From Desulfobacteraceae bacterium (lineage in GTDB: Bacteria; Desulfobacterota; Desulfobacteria; Desulfobacterales; Desulfosarcinaceae), in contig JALVQM010000489.1 of the NCBI GenBank assembly GCA_027025615.1, forward strand, positions 1-8,337: 8,337 nt of DNA. Reading direction: 5' to 3'. Shown here in pieces: positions 1 to 7,029 of the stretch. Both the position numbers and the translations under genes were made by a program. The notes beneath the pieces were generated by a model, which made no database searches, had not been told where the DNA came from, and was given only the letters and a program-made list of their open reading frames with translations. Position 1 is the stretch's first letter, and every line of letters starts with the position of its first letter.

Positions 1-1190
1 CCGTTTTTATCAAAATAGGCTTTGGCCTGGCGATGGTATTCGGGATTGACTTCAATGGTTGTAAAATCAGGATCAATACCGGCTTGCTGAAGGGCCTTCC
101 AGACTATGGTTGTTGTTCCACGTCCCAAGTAAGTACCGGTCTCAATTATTGTCCTGGGCCGCGCTTGTCGGACAAGCCGCCTGATGGAATCTTCAAAAGC
201 TGTTCCGCGTTTTACACTGATACTGCAGTAGCTTCCCTTGCTGCCGGAAACAAGCAATCCGGCCAGCAACAGTTTCCCTTTCGCAGGATTCCAGTCATCG
301 GCCCAGGCGTCTTTACCTGCCCAATGGAGAAAATCAGCCGGTTTTAACTTTCCGCTAGTCCGGTTCAGACGGCGCCATTTTTCAACGGCACCAGTATAAC
401 CGTAGTAGCTTTCCTTGAAACGAACCTGGGATTCAAGGACATAGGCGTAATGCTGAAAAGATATCCCCCGGGCAAGGGTATAGTCCCTGGGAAAAGGGTT
501 TGTCCTGCCGACATCACGTCCCAGGCTGTCGACCAGTTGTGGAGGCTCGTGGGCAGCCCACCGCATTTGCGGATTGTACCTCCAGGCCCTCAGCCAATCC
601 AGAGGCCCGGTTGCCCAGGTATTCATTGAAACCACATACTTGAGCGGTCCAACAAAATAATTGCAATAAAAATAAGCAGCTGTCTTATCCGGATGCTGCA
701 TGAAAAGCTTATGCATCCTGACCAGGGCCTTGCTGGTCCAGAACTCGTCAACGTCAACCTGCCAGAGGATACATGGACAGTTCAAACCGGCCAGCGGAGC
801 ATTGATCATCTCAAGTTTGCCGTTCCAAAATTCCCCCTTGGGCTTGCGATAGATAGTTACCTGCCCAGGATTATTGCCAGCTATCTCGTCGAGGTAGGCC
901 CCTGTCCCATCCAGGCTGCGTCCCTGTCTGTGAAAACAAGGATTGATATATCCACCCAAAGGTTTGCTCCAGGCCGTATCGTTGACTAGATCTGCAACTC
1001 CTTCGATTATATGCCAATGCCAGCTGAACGGCAGGCGCTTAAAGACATCCAGGTGATAACGAATAAACGGTTGACCATTGAGGACTATGGTAAAAAAGTG
1101 CACCGGAAGACTTTTTCTCGAAATATCGCTCCGGGAACTGTCCTTTTCTGATATGTTCTTGTTATCCTTGTCAGGACCTTGTCGATTCAT
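1..1190 (-). CDS. Glycosyltransferase-like / SAM-methyltransferase-like two-domain protein, 3' end outside window
   Basis: Reading the minus strand from an ATG at 1190 gives 396 codons without a stop up to the window edge, so the C-terminus is missing. After a polar N-terminus (residues 1-28), residues 30-63 (VHFFTIVLNG..., ending HWHIIEG) look like the first strand-helix-strand of a GT-A glycosyltransferase. Residues 144-150 (QVDVDEF) supply a DxD-type metal and nucleotide-sugar motif. From about residue 346 a second domain starts: IIETGTYLGRGTT (348-360) resembles class I methyltransferase motif I, and FTTIEVNPEY (377-386) resembles the acidic strand-2 end that holds the SAM ribose. The likely role is sugar transfer coupled to a modification; donor and acceptor are unknown. 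It starts 16 bases after the preceding glycosyltransferase gene, with only a weak ribosome-binding site, so translation may be coupled. The second domain could instead be a methyltransferase-fold protein of another activity, since only its first part is visible. Confidence 0.82.
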   Translation of the reverse strand, partial: MNRQGPDKDNKNISEKDSSRSDISRKSLPVHFFTIVLNGQPFIRYHLDVFKRLPFSWHWHIIEGVADLVNDTAWSKPLGGYINPCFHRQGRSLDGTGAYLDEIAGNNPGQVTIYRKPKGEFWNGKLEMINAPLAGLNCPCILWQVDVDEFWTSKALVRMHKLFMQHPDKTAAYFYCNYFVGPLKYVVSMNTWATGPLDWLRAWRYNPQMRWAAHEPPQLVDSLGRDVGRTNPFPRDYTLARGISFQHYAYVLESQVRFKESYYGYTGAVEKWRRLNRTSGKLKPADFLHWAGKDAWADDWNPAKGKLLLAGLLVSGSKGSYCSISVKRGTAFEDSIRRLVRQARPRTIIETGTYLGRGTTTIVWKALQQAGIDPDFTTIEVNPEYHRQAKAYFDKN

Positions 1191-1206
1191 ATTTATTAAG
1201 TGCCTG

Positions 1207-2223
1207 TCATGCTGTGGCCGCCGTCAAATTTAAACCAAAACCGGCCGCCAAGGGTTTCAGATCAGGAAAAAGCTGCGAAAAATCCATCGGCAATTTCAAA
1301 AACCTGCAGGCATTTTCCATATCGCCCTTTTTTGCCAGGTTAATACCGTGCCGCACCAGCCGCAAACCCGCTCTTCTAGCCCGCTCCTTGCTGGTTTCAA
1401 GGACTGCCGCCCGGTAGAAAGCTTCAAGCGCCATTTCCCAAGCCTGGCAATTGCAATAGCAGTTCACCAGCCATGTATTTACTCCGGCCAAGGCTGATGA
1501 TCTGGACCATGCGTAAGATTCGCCTATCTCGGAATCATTAAACAGTCTTTCAAGGGCTGCCTTGCGGGCTTCTGCCTGGCCTGCGAGGCTTTTAACCTGG
1601 AAACTCAACTGGTCAGGATGGACACCGTATTTGGCTACTGTTCCAGGCACATGGTAAACCGGGAAACGGGCGCCCAACTGCAACCACAATTCAAATTCTC
1701 CGCACCCGGTATAACCGGTCAAACCCAACTGTTTGAAACATTTGCTCCGGAAAAAACTGGCACAGAAAGGAGGCATTATTTCAGAACACAAGAATCGTTG
1801 AAAAATCCACGGTTCCGGTTTTACCAGTCCGGTTATCAATCCATGGATATCCATGATGTAATGATCGCCATAGATGGCCCCGGCATCCGGCCTTTGCTGC
1901 AGCCTTGTCACTGCCCAGGACACGGCATGGGGTAACAATTGTTCATCGGCCAGGCAGGAACCGAAAAATTCACCCTCAATCCTTGCCAGAGCTCTGAACA
2001 TTGCCTCTCCTGCGCTGTTGTCGGCCTCTGAAACAAGTTCCAGCCTTTCTCCATAAGATTGCAGAATTTCGAGGGTTCCATCATCGGAAGCTCCGTCTTG
2101 AACTATTACCTGCAAATTTGGATAATCCTGGCCAAGGATACTATCGATGCACCTGCCGATGGTTGAAGCCGCGTTTCTGCAAAAGCAGATGATTGATACC
2201 ATTGGCTGACCGGATTTACTCAT
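1207..2223 (-). CDS. Family 2 glycosyltransferase with helical C-terminal extension
   Basis: A 338-residue cytoplasmic protein with no signal peptide or membrane segment. Residues 8-60 form the GT2 nucleotide-binding start: MVSIICFCRN, then CIDSILGQDYPN, then VQDGASDDGT (41-50) with the aspartates that bind the nucleotide. The usual DxD is replaced by LADEQ (91-95), where D93 and E94 are the probable metal ligands. GEFELWLQLG (175-184) fits the acceptor-side ED-x-x-LW motif carrying the catalytic acid, and YGVHPDQLS (199-207) closes the domain. Residues from about 215 to 315 are helical and rich in Ala, Leu and Arg, possibly TPR-like. The predicted role is transfer of a sugar from a nucleotide donor during glycan assembly; specificity cannot be read. 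The ATG at 2223 is supported by a purine-rich site (2230-2236) six bases upstream. The gene lies 45 bases after a methyltransferase gene. Confidence 0.9.
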   Translation of the reverse strand: MSKSGQPMVSIICFCRNAASTIGRCIDSILGQDYPNLQVIVQDGASDDGTLEILQSYGERLELVSEADNSAGEAMFRALARIEGEFFGSCLADEQLLPHAVSWAVTRLQQRPDAGAIYGDHYIMDIHGLITGLVKPEPWIFQRFLCSEIMPPFCASFFRSKCFKQLGLTGYTGCGEFELWLQLGARFPVYHVPGTVAKYGVHPDQLSFQVKSLAGQAEARKAALERLFNDSEIGESYAWSRSSALAGVNTWLVNCYCNCQAWEMALEAFYRAAVLETSKERARRAGLRLVRHGINLAKKGDMENACRFLKLPMDFSQLFPDLKPLAAGFGLNLTAATA

Positions 2224-2229
2224 GAACTA

Positions 2230-2236
2230 CTCCCCC
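2230..2236 (-). promoter_or_regulatory. Shine-Dalgarno site of the family 2 glycosyltransferase
   Basis: The minus strand reads GGGGGAG, six bases before the ATG at 2223. It lies in the 45-base gap after the methyltransferase gene, which shows no hairpin plus T-run and no clear promoter, so the gene appears to be read from the same transcript. Confidence 0.7.
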
Positions 2237-2268
2237 GTGAAATTTGAATAACCTTTCATCTTTAGCAC

Positions 2269-3303
2269 TCATTCAGCCGGCTTCCAGACTATGTAGGAAT
2301 GGCTATCATCGTAAAGATTTCCAAAACGCTGATGATGGGCAGCGACAATTTCTATCTCTCCCCTGGCTTCAAGTTGCTTCAATGCAGGCAGAAAACCTTC
2401 CAGGTAGTTGCGTCGTCGGTGATAGATCAGGGCTAAATAGTCGAGCAGGTTGCCTGTATCATAAAACTCGGCAATGCATTCCACGTGGACACAGATTGCC
2501 GGGCGCTTTGCCATCAGTAAATCAAGAAAAGGTCCGAACCCTGTCCCTACCTGTTCAAGGGCGCCGAAAGTAAGCACTCCACAAGATGAATTTACCGGCA
2601 CCTGCCCATCCGGGGCAAAAAAATCGAAAAATCCCCCTTTTACCTTCAACCTCTTGACTTTGCGCAGCAATGAAATGATCTGGCGGCTTGCCTCGGTCCA
2701 GTCAAAACCGTAGAGCTGTTTTCCCGGAAACAGCTCCGCCAGGCGGGCCAGATGAAAACCGGAACCACAACCAAATTCAGCAATGGTCTCAACCTGTTGA
2801 AAAAAACGTCGAAACAACCAGGTTCTAAACACTTCGGTTACCCTGTAAACAAAATCAGGAACCAGGGCCTTGTACAGCTCGCCCTGGAGTCTGAAAGGGA
2901 CCATTTTTTTATAGTAACCGGGGACAAGTGCCTTCAAATCATATCCACTTTCAATAAAATCTATCAGGTTTTGGGACCAACCACTTTCCCACTGTGACAA
3001 CCGATGTTTGCCGGCGGCTTCAAGGTCTTCCGAGTCTAGCCTTTTAATAATTTGCAACAGCACGCTGTCCCGTTCCCAATCCTCCAGTTCGCGGTAGTAA
3101 AGAGGTTCGTCTTTCCAACAGCCTTTTGGAATAAATTCCAATGAACCAGGCCGGGCTCCGAATAAGGATTCCAGCTCCGCAGGCCCCAGGCTCAGCCCTG
3201 TCCTGCTATCTTCCAGGGAAATATTTACGGATGTAGCTTGAGCCTGTATCAAGCCTGCTCCAGACAAATCAAAATCACTGATTATTCTATTGGACAACGG
3301 CAT
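2269..3303 (-). CDS. Class I SAM-dependent methyltransferase with long N-terminal region
   Basis: A 344-residue soluble protein. The Rossmann methyltransferase domain begins near residue 172: IAEFGCGSGFHLARL (174-188) is motif I with the glycine-rich SAM loop, YGFDWTEAS (198-206) ends strand 2 with D201 for the SAM ribose, and LTFGALEQVG (244-253) corresponds to motif IV. The end, HSYIVWKPAE, is a typical final strand. Residues 1-170 are unlike the catalytic fold: they hold acidic segments and a Trp-rich stretch (RLSQWESGWSQNLIDF, 101-116), and may bind the acceptor or mediate dimerisation. The context points to O- or N-methylation of a sugar in the glycan; the substrate is not readable. The ATG at 3303 is chosen because GGAGG lies upstream at 3315-3319. 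A TTG at 3351 would lengthen the protein by 16 residues and has less support. The gene overlaps the end of the TylF-type gene by 17 bases. Confidence 0.88.
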   Translation of the reverse strand: MPLSNRIISDFDLSGAGLIQAQATSVNISLEDSRTGLSLGPAELESLFGARPGSLEFIPKGCWKDEPLYYRELEDWERDSVLLQIIKRLDSEDLEAAGKHRLSQWESGWSQNLIDFIESGYDLKALVPGYYKKMVPFRLQGELYKALVPDFVYRVTEVFRTWLFRRFFQQVETIAEFGCGSGFHLARLAELFPGKQLYGFDWTEASRQIISLLRKVKRLKVKGGFFDFFAPDGQVPVNSSCGVLTFGALEQVGTGFGPFLDLLMAKRPAICVHVECIAEFYDTGNLLDYLALIYHRRRNYLEGFLPALKQLEARGEIEIVAAHHQRFGNLYDDSHSYIVWKPAE

Positions 3304-4102
3304 AGGAAACAGTTCCTCCAAAGGCGAACCTGCGAATTTGAAGGTTGGCAATGCCCAGCTTTTCCATTACAGCGATAGTCTCTCCAGGCCATAATTCATG
3401 ATTCAACTCGTCAAAGGCAATTATACCTCCCCTGGGAATGCGGGGCACCAGGTGTTCCAGGGCAACTGCCGTCGGCTGGTAAACATCGAAGTCAAGCCAC
3501 AGCAAGCTGACCACCAGATGAGGGTATTTTTCCAAAAAAAGCGGCAAGGTATCTTTAATATCTCCCTTGACCAACCGCACCTTGGCTATATGGCCCAAGA
3601 ATCGGCTGCGATCGTACAGTTCTATACATCGCTCCAGGTCCTGGAAACTGTCCAGGGCAAGTCCGGAAGTCCTGCACTGGACTGCCCTGCTGGTTTTGTC
3701 CTTTTCAGACACGTCCACAAAACCCTCGAATGTATCGAACCCGATGATGTTACGCGTATGGTTCAGGGGTTCAAAAATTTCGCTCAACTGGGCCCAGGTC
3801 ATAAGCCCCCCACCATATAAAACCCCACACTCTATTATTGATCCATGAACTTCCAATACCCTGCGGAAAAGCTCATAGCGACAGATAAACTTTCGCAAAT
3901 CCTGGGTCGGCACGTACTTGGCAAAGTTCTGCAGCTTTTCGATTGTTGTGCCTATACTGCTGTCAAAATATCGTCCGGCTGCATGCCGCCATTCTACTTC
4001 CTCAGGTTTGGTGCGCGACGGCTCGATAAATCTTGACGGATCAGGCAGCTTCTGGTCTGCCTGCCCTCTGTTTGGCGCTTCTGTCGTAAAAGTCGTTTGC
4101 AT
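3287..4102 (-). CDS. TylF/MycF-family sugar O-methyltransferase
   Basis: A 271-residue protein of the macrocin O-methyltransferase family, which transfers a methyl group from SAM to a hydroxyl of a deoxysugar, usually with a divalent metal. Visible motifs are SIIECGVLYGGGLMTW (88-103, motif I), IIGFDTFEGF (119-128), KGDIKDTLP (179-187), LLWLDFDVYQPT (200-211) and GGIIAFDELNHELWPGE (225-241). The acidic residues D204/D206 and D231/E232 fall where the family's metal and catalytic acids lie. The length is normal. It overlaps the aldo/keto reductase gene by 62 bases if the ATG at 4102 is the start; no ribosome-binding site is well placed (AAAGGA lies about 15 bases away). A GTG at 4156 would add 18 residues, so the start is uncertain. 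The probable substrate is the nucleotide sugar made upstream, or that sugar once in the glycan. Relatives in sugar clusters are often named dTDP-6-deoxy-L-hexose 3-O-methyltransferase, but position specificity cannot be inferred here. Confidence 0.9.
   Translation of the reverse strand: MQTTFTTEAPNRGQADQKLPDPSRFIEPSRTKPEEVEWRHAAGRYFDSSIGTTIEKLQNFAKYVPTQDLRKFICRYELFRRVLEVHGSIIECGVLYGGGLMTWAQLSEIFEPLNHTRNIIGFDTFEGFVDVSEKDKTSRAVQCRTSGLALDSFQDLERCIELYDRSRFLGHIAKVRLVKGDIKDTLPLFLEKYPHLVVSLLWLDFDVYQPTAVALEHLVPRIPRGGIIAFDELNHELWPGETIAVMEKLGIANLQIRRFAFGGTVSYAVVQ
3315..3319 (-). promoter_or_regulatory. Shine-Dalgarno site deciding the start of the second methyltransferase
   Basis: The minus strand reads GGAGG (extended GGAGGAA, 3313-3319) inside the 3' end of the TylF-type gene. 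It sits 11 bases before the ATG at 3303, slightly long spacing, and favours this start over the upstream TTG at 3351. Confidence 0.6.
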
Positions 4103-5027
4103 GGTAGATAGCGTATATCCTTTCAAGTTCGCCGGATTCCAGTGGAGGCATTCCACTGGCCCGAATGTCCTCTTCCACCTGTTGCACCGTCAACATGCCC
4201 GGAATTGTGGTTGATACTTCTCCGTGATCGAGAATAAACCGCAGGGCTGCCTGTACCTGTGTGCGACCTTTGTCACGCCAAAGAAAAGAAAACTTTTCCC
4301 TGGCTTCAACCCACCTCCGGCGCTGGTCAAGGGGCCAATTGGCACGGTGATCCTTGCCGTCGAAAGCCTGTTCAGCCTCCAGGGTAGAGGTCAAAAAACC
4401 GAACACCAGTGGAGTTCGCACTATTATCCCGCTGCCGCGACAAGCGGCGGCTGCAAATAGCCCGTTTTGCAAAACTCTTTGATCTAAAAGATTAAAGTTT
4501 ACCTGGATGACAGGTATATTGTATCTTTCGACCGCATAAAGGGCATCGTCAGGCGAACGGGCAGATAAACCAAAGGTCCTGATTTTGCCCTGATATCGGA
4601 AATCTTCGAGCAATTGCCATAGTTCCTGCCTGTCCAAGACTTCCCGGGGCGGACTGTGGAGTTGGTAAACATCAATGTAGTCTGTTTTTAATCGCCGCAG
4701 GCTGGTCTCAAGAGCCCGTTGCAGGTAGGTGATGGAAAAATCCTGGGGCATATCAAACCCCGTGTGGGGCAACATGCCTCCTTTTGTCGCAATGATCACT
4801 TCTTGGCGCTTGTTTTTAAATGCTTCAGCCAGCAACTTCTCACTGCGGCCGTTTCCATAAAGATCTGATGTGTCGAAAAAATTTACTCCCAGCTCCAGTG
4901 CACGTTCGAGAGACAACAGACAAGTCCGTTTGTCTACAGGCCCGTAAGAATCACCACCCAAACCCCAGGTGCCAAAACCAATTTCCGAAACCATGATTCC
5001 GCTCTTGCCCAAACGGCGATATTGCAT
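4041..5027 (-). CDS. Aldo/keto reductase, probable keto-sugar reductase
   Basis: A 328-residue NAD(P)H-dependent oxidoreductase with a TIM-barrel fold. It opens with the family signature MQYRRLGKSGIMVSEIGFGT. The catalytic tetrad is complete: D52 and Y57 in FDTSDLYGNG, K82 in IIATKGG and H124 in VYQLHSPP. Near the C-terminus, STTIPGMLTVQQVEEDI (272-288) is the cofactor-binding segment. Members in deoxysugar clusters reduce keto groups of NDP-sugar intermediates, and the position between a fucose-synthase homologue and a sugar methyltransferase suggests that role; a general aldehyde reductase remains possible. The ATG at 5027 is chosen because the family begins at this point and AAAGGAG lies 10 bases upstream. 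An in-frame ATG at 5054 overlaps the previous stop as TGATG and would add nine residues (MKHERSKVS). The 3' end overlaps the next gene by 62 bases. Confidence 0.92.
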   Translation of the reverse strand: MQYRRLGKSGIMVSEIGFGTWGLGGDSYGPVDKRTCLLSLERALELGVNFFDTSDLYGNGRSEKLLAEAFKNKRQEVIIATKGGMLPHTGFDMPQDFSITYLQRALETSLRRLKTDYIDVYQLHSPPREVLDRQELWQLLEDFRYQGKIRTFGLSARSPDDALYAVERYNIPVIQVNFNLLDQRVLQNGLFAAAACRGSGIIVRTPLVFGFLTSTLEAEQAFDGKDHRANWPLDQRRRWVEAREKFSFLWRDKGRTQVQAALRFILDHGEVSTTIPGMLTVQQVEEDIRASGMPPLESGELERIYAIYHANDFYDRSAKQRAGRPEAA

Positions 5028-5037
5028 GGAAACTTTA

Positions 5038-5044
5038 CTCCTTT
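5038..5044 (-). promoter_or_regulatory. Shine-Dalgarno site deciding the start of the aldo/keto reductase
   Basis: The minus strand reads AAAGGAG, 10 bases before the ATG at 5027. It lies inside the extra nine codons that a start at 5054 would use, so it favours the shorter protein. It sits just downstream of the stop codon of the preceding gene. Confidence 0.65.
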
Positions 5045-5053
5045 CATGTTTCA

Positions 5054-6052
5054 TCAGGCAGCATTGCTGAAAGATTGATCACCTCGGGATTTTGAGGCAA
5101 ACCTTATTGCCCCGGGATTGTTTCTGTATGTATCCTTAAACCATGCTATTGTCTTTTTCAGGCCTTCTCTAAAAGGCGTATAATTGAAACCGGACAAACG
5201 CATGAACCGGGAATTGTCGGTGCTTTTCCTGAATACTCCGTCGGGCTTGGAAGTATCGAAGCAGATTCGATCAGGATCGATCCCCATATAATCAGCAATC
5301 AGCAAGGCTATGTCTCTGACGGAATTTTCTTCAGTGGTGCCTATGTTCAGGACCTGCCCCTGATCATAATTTTCCAGTGCCCAAAAATAAATCCTGGCCA
5401 GGTCAGCTGAGTACGTGTATTCCCGCAGCGGCTTTCCACTGCCCCAGATAACAATGGGTTCATTGCCGTCTTTTGCCTCGTACATTCGTCTGATCAGCGC
5501 CGGCACCATGGGAGCGTCGTCGTAATTAAAATTGTCGTTCTCGCCGAAAATTCCGGAAGGAACCAGACCGATAACGTTCAGTCCATATTGCTCGCGATAG
5601 GCCCTGATTGCCGGATCGATCAGCCGCTTTGCAAATGATGAGCCGTAATTTGACTCGTGGGGATAACCGTCATGGATGTTGTCTTCGTTCAAGGGAAGGG
5701 GTGCATCAGGAGGATACATTCCCGTGGTCAAGGTCATTATGGTCTTGCCAACTCCGTACCGGCGGGCAGCTTCCAGGATATTGAAAGTCATCAGAATGTT
5801 GTCCCTAAGAAGAGTTGCCGGGTACTTCATACTGAGGCCGATTCCACCACTGACTGCAGCCAGGTGCATGACAGCATCAGGTCTGAAATCGGCAAACAGA
5901 CGTTCGACAGACCGGTAATCGGTCAGATCACACTGCTGTGATGAAAGAAAAACAAACTCCCGTTCAGGGTAGGTACAGGATTCACGTACAATAGCGCTGC
6001 CCAGAACGGCAGTCGCCCCGGTCACCATTATCTTACGATATAATTTGGACAT
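5054..6052 (-). CDS. GDP-L-fucose synthase-like extended SDR protein with altered catalytic residues
   Basis: A 332-residue homologue of GDP-L-fucose synthase, which epimerises C3/C5 of GDP-4-keto-6-deoxymannose and reduces C4. Similarity runs the full length: HLAAVSGGIG (63-72), NYGSSFAKRLID (135-146), DNFNYDDAPMVPALIRR (173-189), VIWGSGKPLREY (201-212), FDTSKPDGVFRKS (265-277). It is closest to the animal-type pattern (NFGYSYAKRMID). By motif alignment the key residues differ from E. coli enzyme numbering: C109 is G111, Y136 is S138 and H179 is N172; S107 is T109, and K140 is kept as K142. The cofactor motif reads GATAVLG, with Ala for the middle Gly. The normal two-step reaction is therefore unlikely, and the name fucose synthase should be used only for ancestry. 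The ATG at 6052 has GAGG six bases upstream; an ATG at 6064 overlapping the previous stop as ATGA is the alternative. Confidence 0.9.
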   Translation of the reverse strand: MSKLYRKIMVTGATAVLGSAIVRESCTYPEREFVFLSSQQCDLTDYRSVERLFADFRPDAVMHLAAVSGGIGLSMKYPATLLRDNILMTFNILEAARRYGVGKTIMTLTTGMYPPDAPLPLNEDNIHDGYPHESNYGSSFAKRLIDPAIRAYREQYGLNVIGLVPSGIFGENDNFNYDDAPMVPALIRRMYEAKDGNEPIVIWGSGKPLREYTYSADLARIYFWALENYDQGQVLNIGTTEENSVRDIALLIADYMGIDPDRICFDTSKPDGVFRKSTDNSRFMRLSGFNYTPFREGLKKTIAWFKDTYRNNPGAIRFASKSRGDQSFSNAA

Positions 6053-6058
6053 CATTAT

Positions 6059-6062
6059 CCTC
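6059..6062 (-). promoter_or_regulatory. Shine-Dalgarno site overlapping the upstream stop codon
   Basis: The minus strand reads ATGAGGATAATGATG at 6064-6050. Its TGA is the stop of the epimerase gene and its GAGG (6062-6059) lies six bases before the ATG at 6052. This arrangement suggests translational coupling. It makes 6052 more likely than the ATG at 6064, which has no ribosome-binding site of its own. Confidence 0.55.
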
Positions 6063-6993
6063 ATACATTAGCGTACTGATTGCGTTTCAACACCTGGTAT
6101 CCTTTGATCAGTTCGGCTATACCCTGCCGCAAACCGTATCGCGGTCTGAAGCCGGTGGCCTCGAACTTGGCATTGCTTACGATGTAATCCCGCTTATCGG
6201 GATCCTCTCCGACTTTGGCTTCCACAAAATAAAAATCCGGCAGTTGTTTCTTGATTTCCTGGCAAAGCTGCCATTTGCTTAAGTTGGCGTCACTCAAACC
6301 GACGTTGAAAGCTTCTTTGGGCATGCTGCTAAAATTTTCCAGGCAATGAATGAAAGCGAATGCCACATCTCTTACATGGATATAGTTGCGCATGAAATGC
6401 GCCTGGTACAACACAACGAAACCATCGTATACCGCCCGGTAGGTGAAATCGTTCACCAGCAGGTCAATTCTCATCCGGGGGCTGATGCCGAAAACTGTTG
6501 CCAGTCGCAAGGTTATTGCATGCCCGCTGTCCAACAGGGCTTTTTCAATGTCAACTTTCAATCGGCCGTAAAGAGAAATTGGATTCAATGGGGTCTCTTC
6601 GGTGCAGTAAACACCTTTTTGCCCGATGCCGTAACCGGAATTGGTAGTTGGAAAAACAACCGCCTGCCCTGAACTGGTCAATTTAATAATTGTTTCAACG
6701 GCTTCATAGTTTACAGCCCGGGCCTCGTCCGGTTTCTGTGAGCAAAGTGGTGCGCCCACAAGGCAGGCCAGGGGTATCACAACATCATGGGTTCCGATCA
6801 GTTTGCGCATAAGACCCTGATCACGGACATCACCGCGGATTATCTCCAGCCCCGGCAGGTGGCAACAATCAAGCAAAGAAGTTTGTCCATACATGAAATT
6901 GTCAACCACTGTAACCCGCCACCCCTTATCCAGAAGGCCGGGGACAAGTACCGAACCGATGTATCCTGCTCCTCCGGTGATCAGTATTTTCAT
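6061..6993 (-). CDS. NAD-dependent epimerase/dehydratase, extended SDR (nucleotide-sugar enzyme)
   Basis: A 310-residue protein, the usual length for GalE/RmlB-like sugar-nucleotide SDRs. It begins MKILITGGAGYIGS with the intact GxxGxxG cofactor loop (7-13). D31 in VVDNF suggests NAD rather than NADP, and GDVRD (54-58) is the adenine-contact motif. PTTNSGYG (115-122) holds the catalytic Thr/Ser, and YGRLK (142-146) is the complete YxxxK pair. RLATVFG (163-169) and RNYIHVRDVA (202-211) shape the nucleotide-sugar site. It most likely epimerises or dehydrates an NDP-hexose through a 4-keto intermediate; the exact substrate cannot be read. The ATG at 6993 has GGAGG eight bases upstream, whereas a GTG at 7008 would place that site inside the gene. 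It follows the transketolase genes after a 36-base gap and abuts the fucose-synthase homologue. Confidence 0.92.
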   Translation of the reverse strand: MKILITGGAGYIGSVLVPGLLDKGWRVTVVDNFMYGQTSLLDCCHLPGLEIIRGDVRDQGLMRKLIGTHDVVIPLACLVGAPLCSQKPDEARAVNYEAVETIIKLTSSGQAVVFPTTNSGYGIGQKGVYCTEETPLNPISLYGRLKVDIEKALLDSGHAITLRLATVFGISPRMRIDLLVNDFTYRAVYDGFVVLYQAHFMRNYIHVRDVAFAFIHCLENFSSMPKEAFNVGLSDANLSKWQLCQEIKKQLPDFYFVEAKVGEDPDKRDYIVSNAKFEATGFRPRYGLRQGIAELIKGYQVLKRNQYANV

Positions 6994-7001
6994 CAACAAC
7001 C

Positions 7002-7006
7002 CCTCC
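7002..7006 (-). promoter_or_regulatory. Shine-Dalgarno site deciding the start of the epimerase
   Basis: The minus strand reads GGAGG (extended to GGAGGGG through 7000), eight bases before the ATG at 6993. It lies in the 36-base gap after the transketolase C-terminal subunit gene and argues against the GTG at 7008. Confidence 0.75.
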
Positions 7007-7029
7007 ACCCGGTTTTAATTTCAACTGCT

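Noticed and set aside
1..1190. The left 1.2 kb first looked gene-free or broken, with only plus-strand open frames at 33-347 and 693-989.
   Set aside because: The minus strand is open for 396 codons from the ATG at 1190 to the edge with recognisable motifs. The plus-strand frames are its shadows.
2224..2268. Promoter or terminator in the 45-base gap between the second methyltransferase and the glycosyltransferase.
   Set aside because: I see no hairpin plus T-run and no convincing -35/-10 pair, only the ribosome-binding site.
3398..3820. A 140-codon open frame on the plus strand.
   Set aside because: It lies entirely antisense to the well-supported TylF-type gene, and its product shows no recognisable domain.
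5054..6052. Naming this gene fcl/wcaG as GDP-L-fucose synthase.
   Set aside because: The overall similarity supports homology, but the residues needed for both half-reactions are replaced, so the symbol would overstate what is known.
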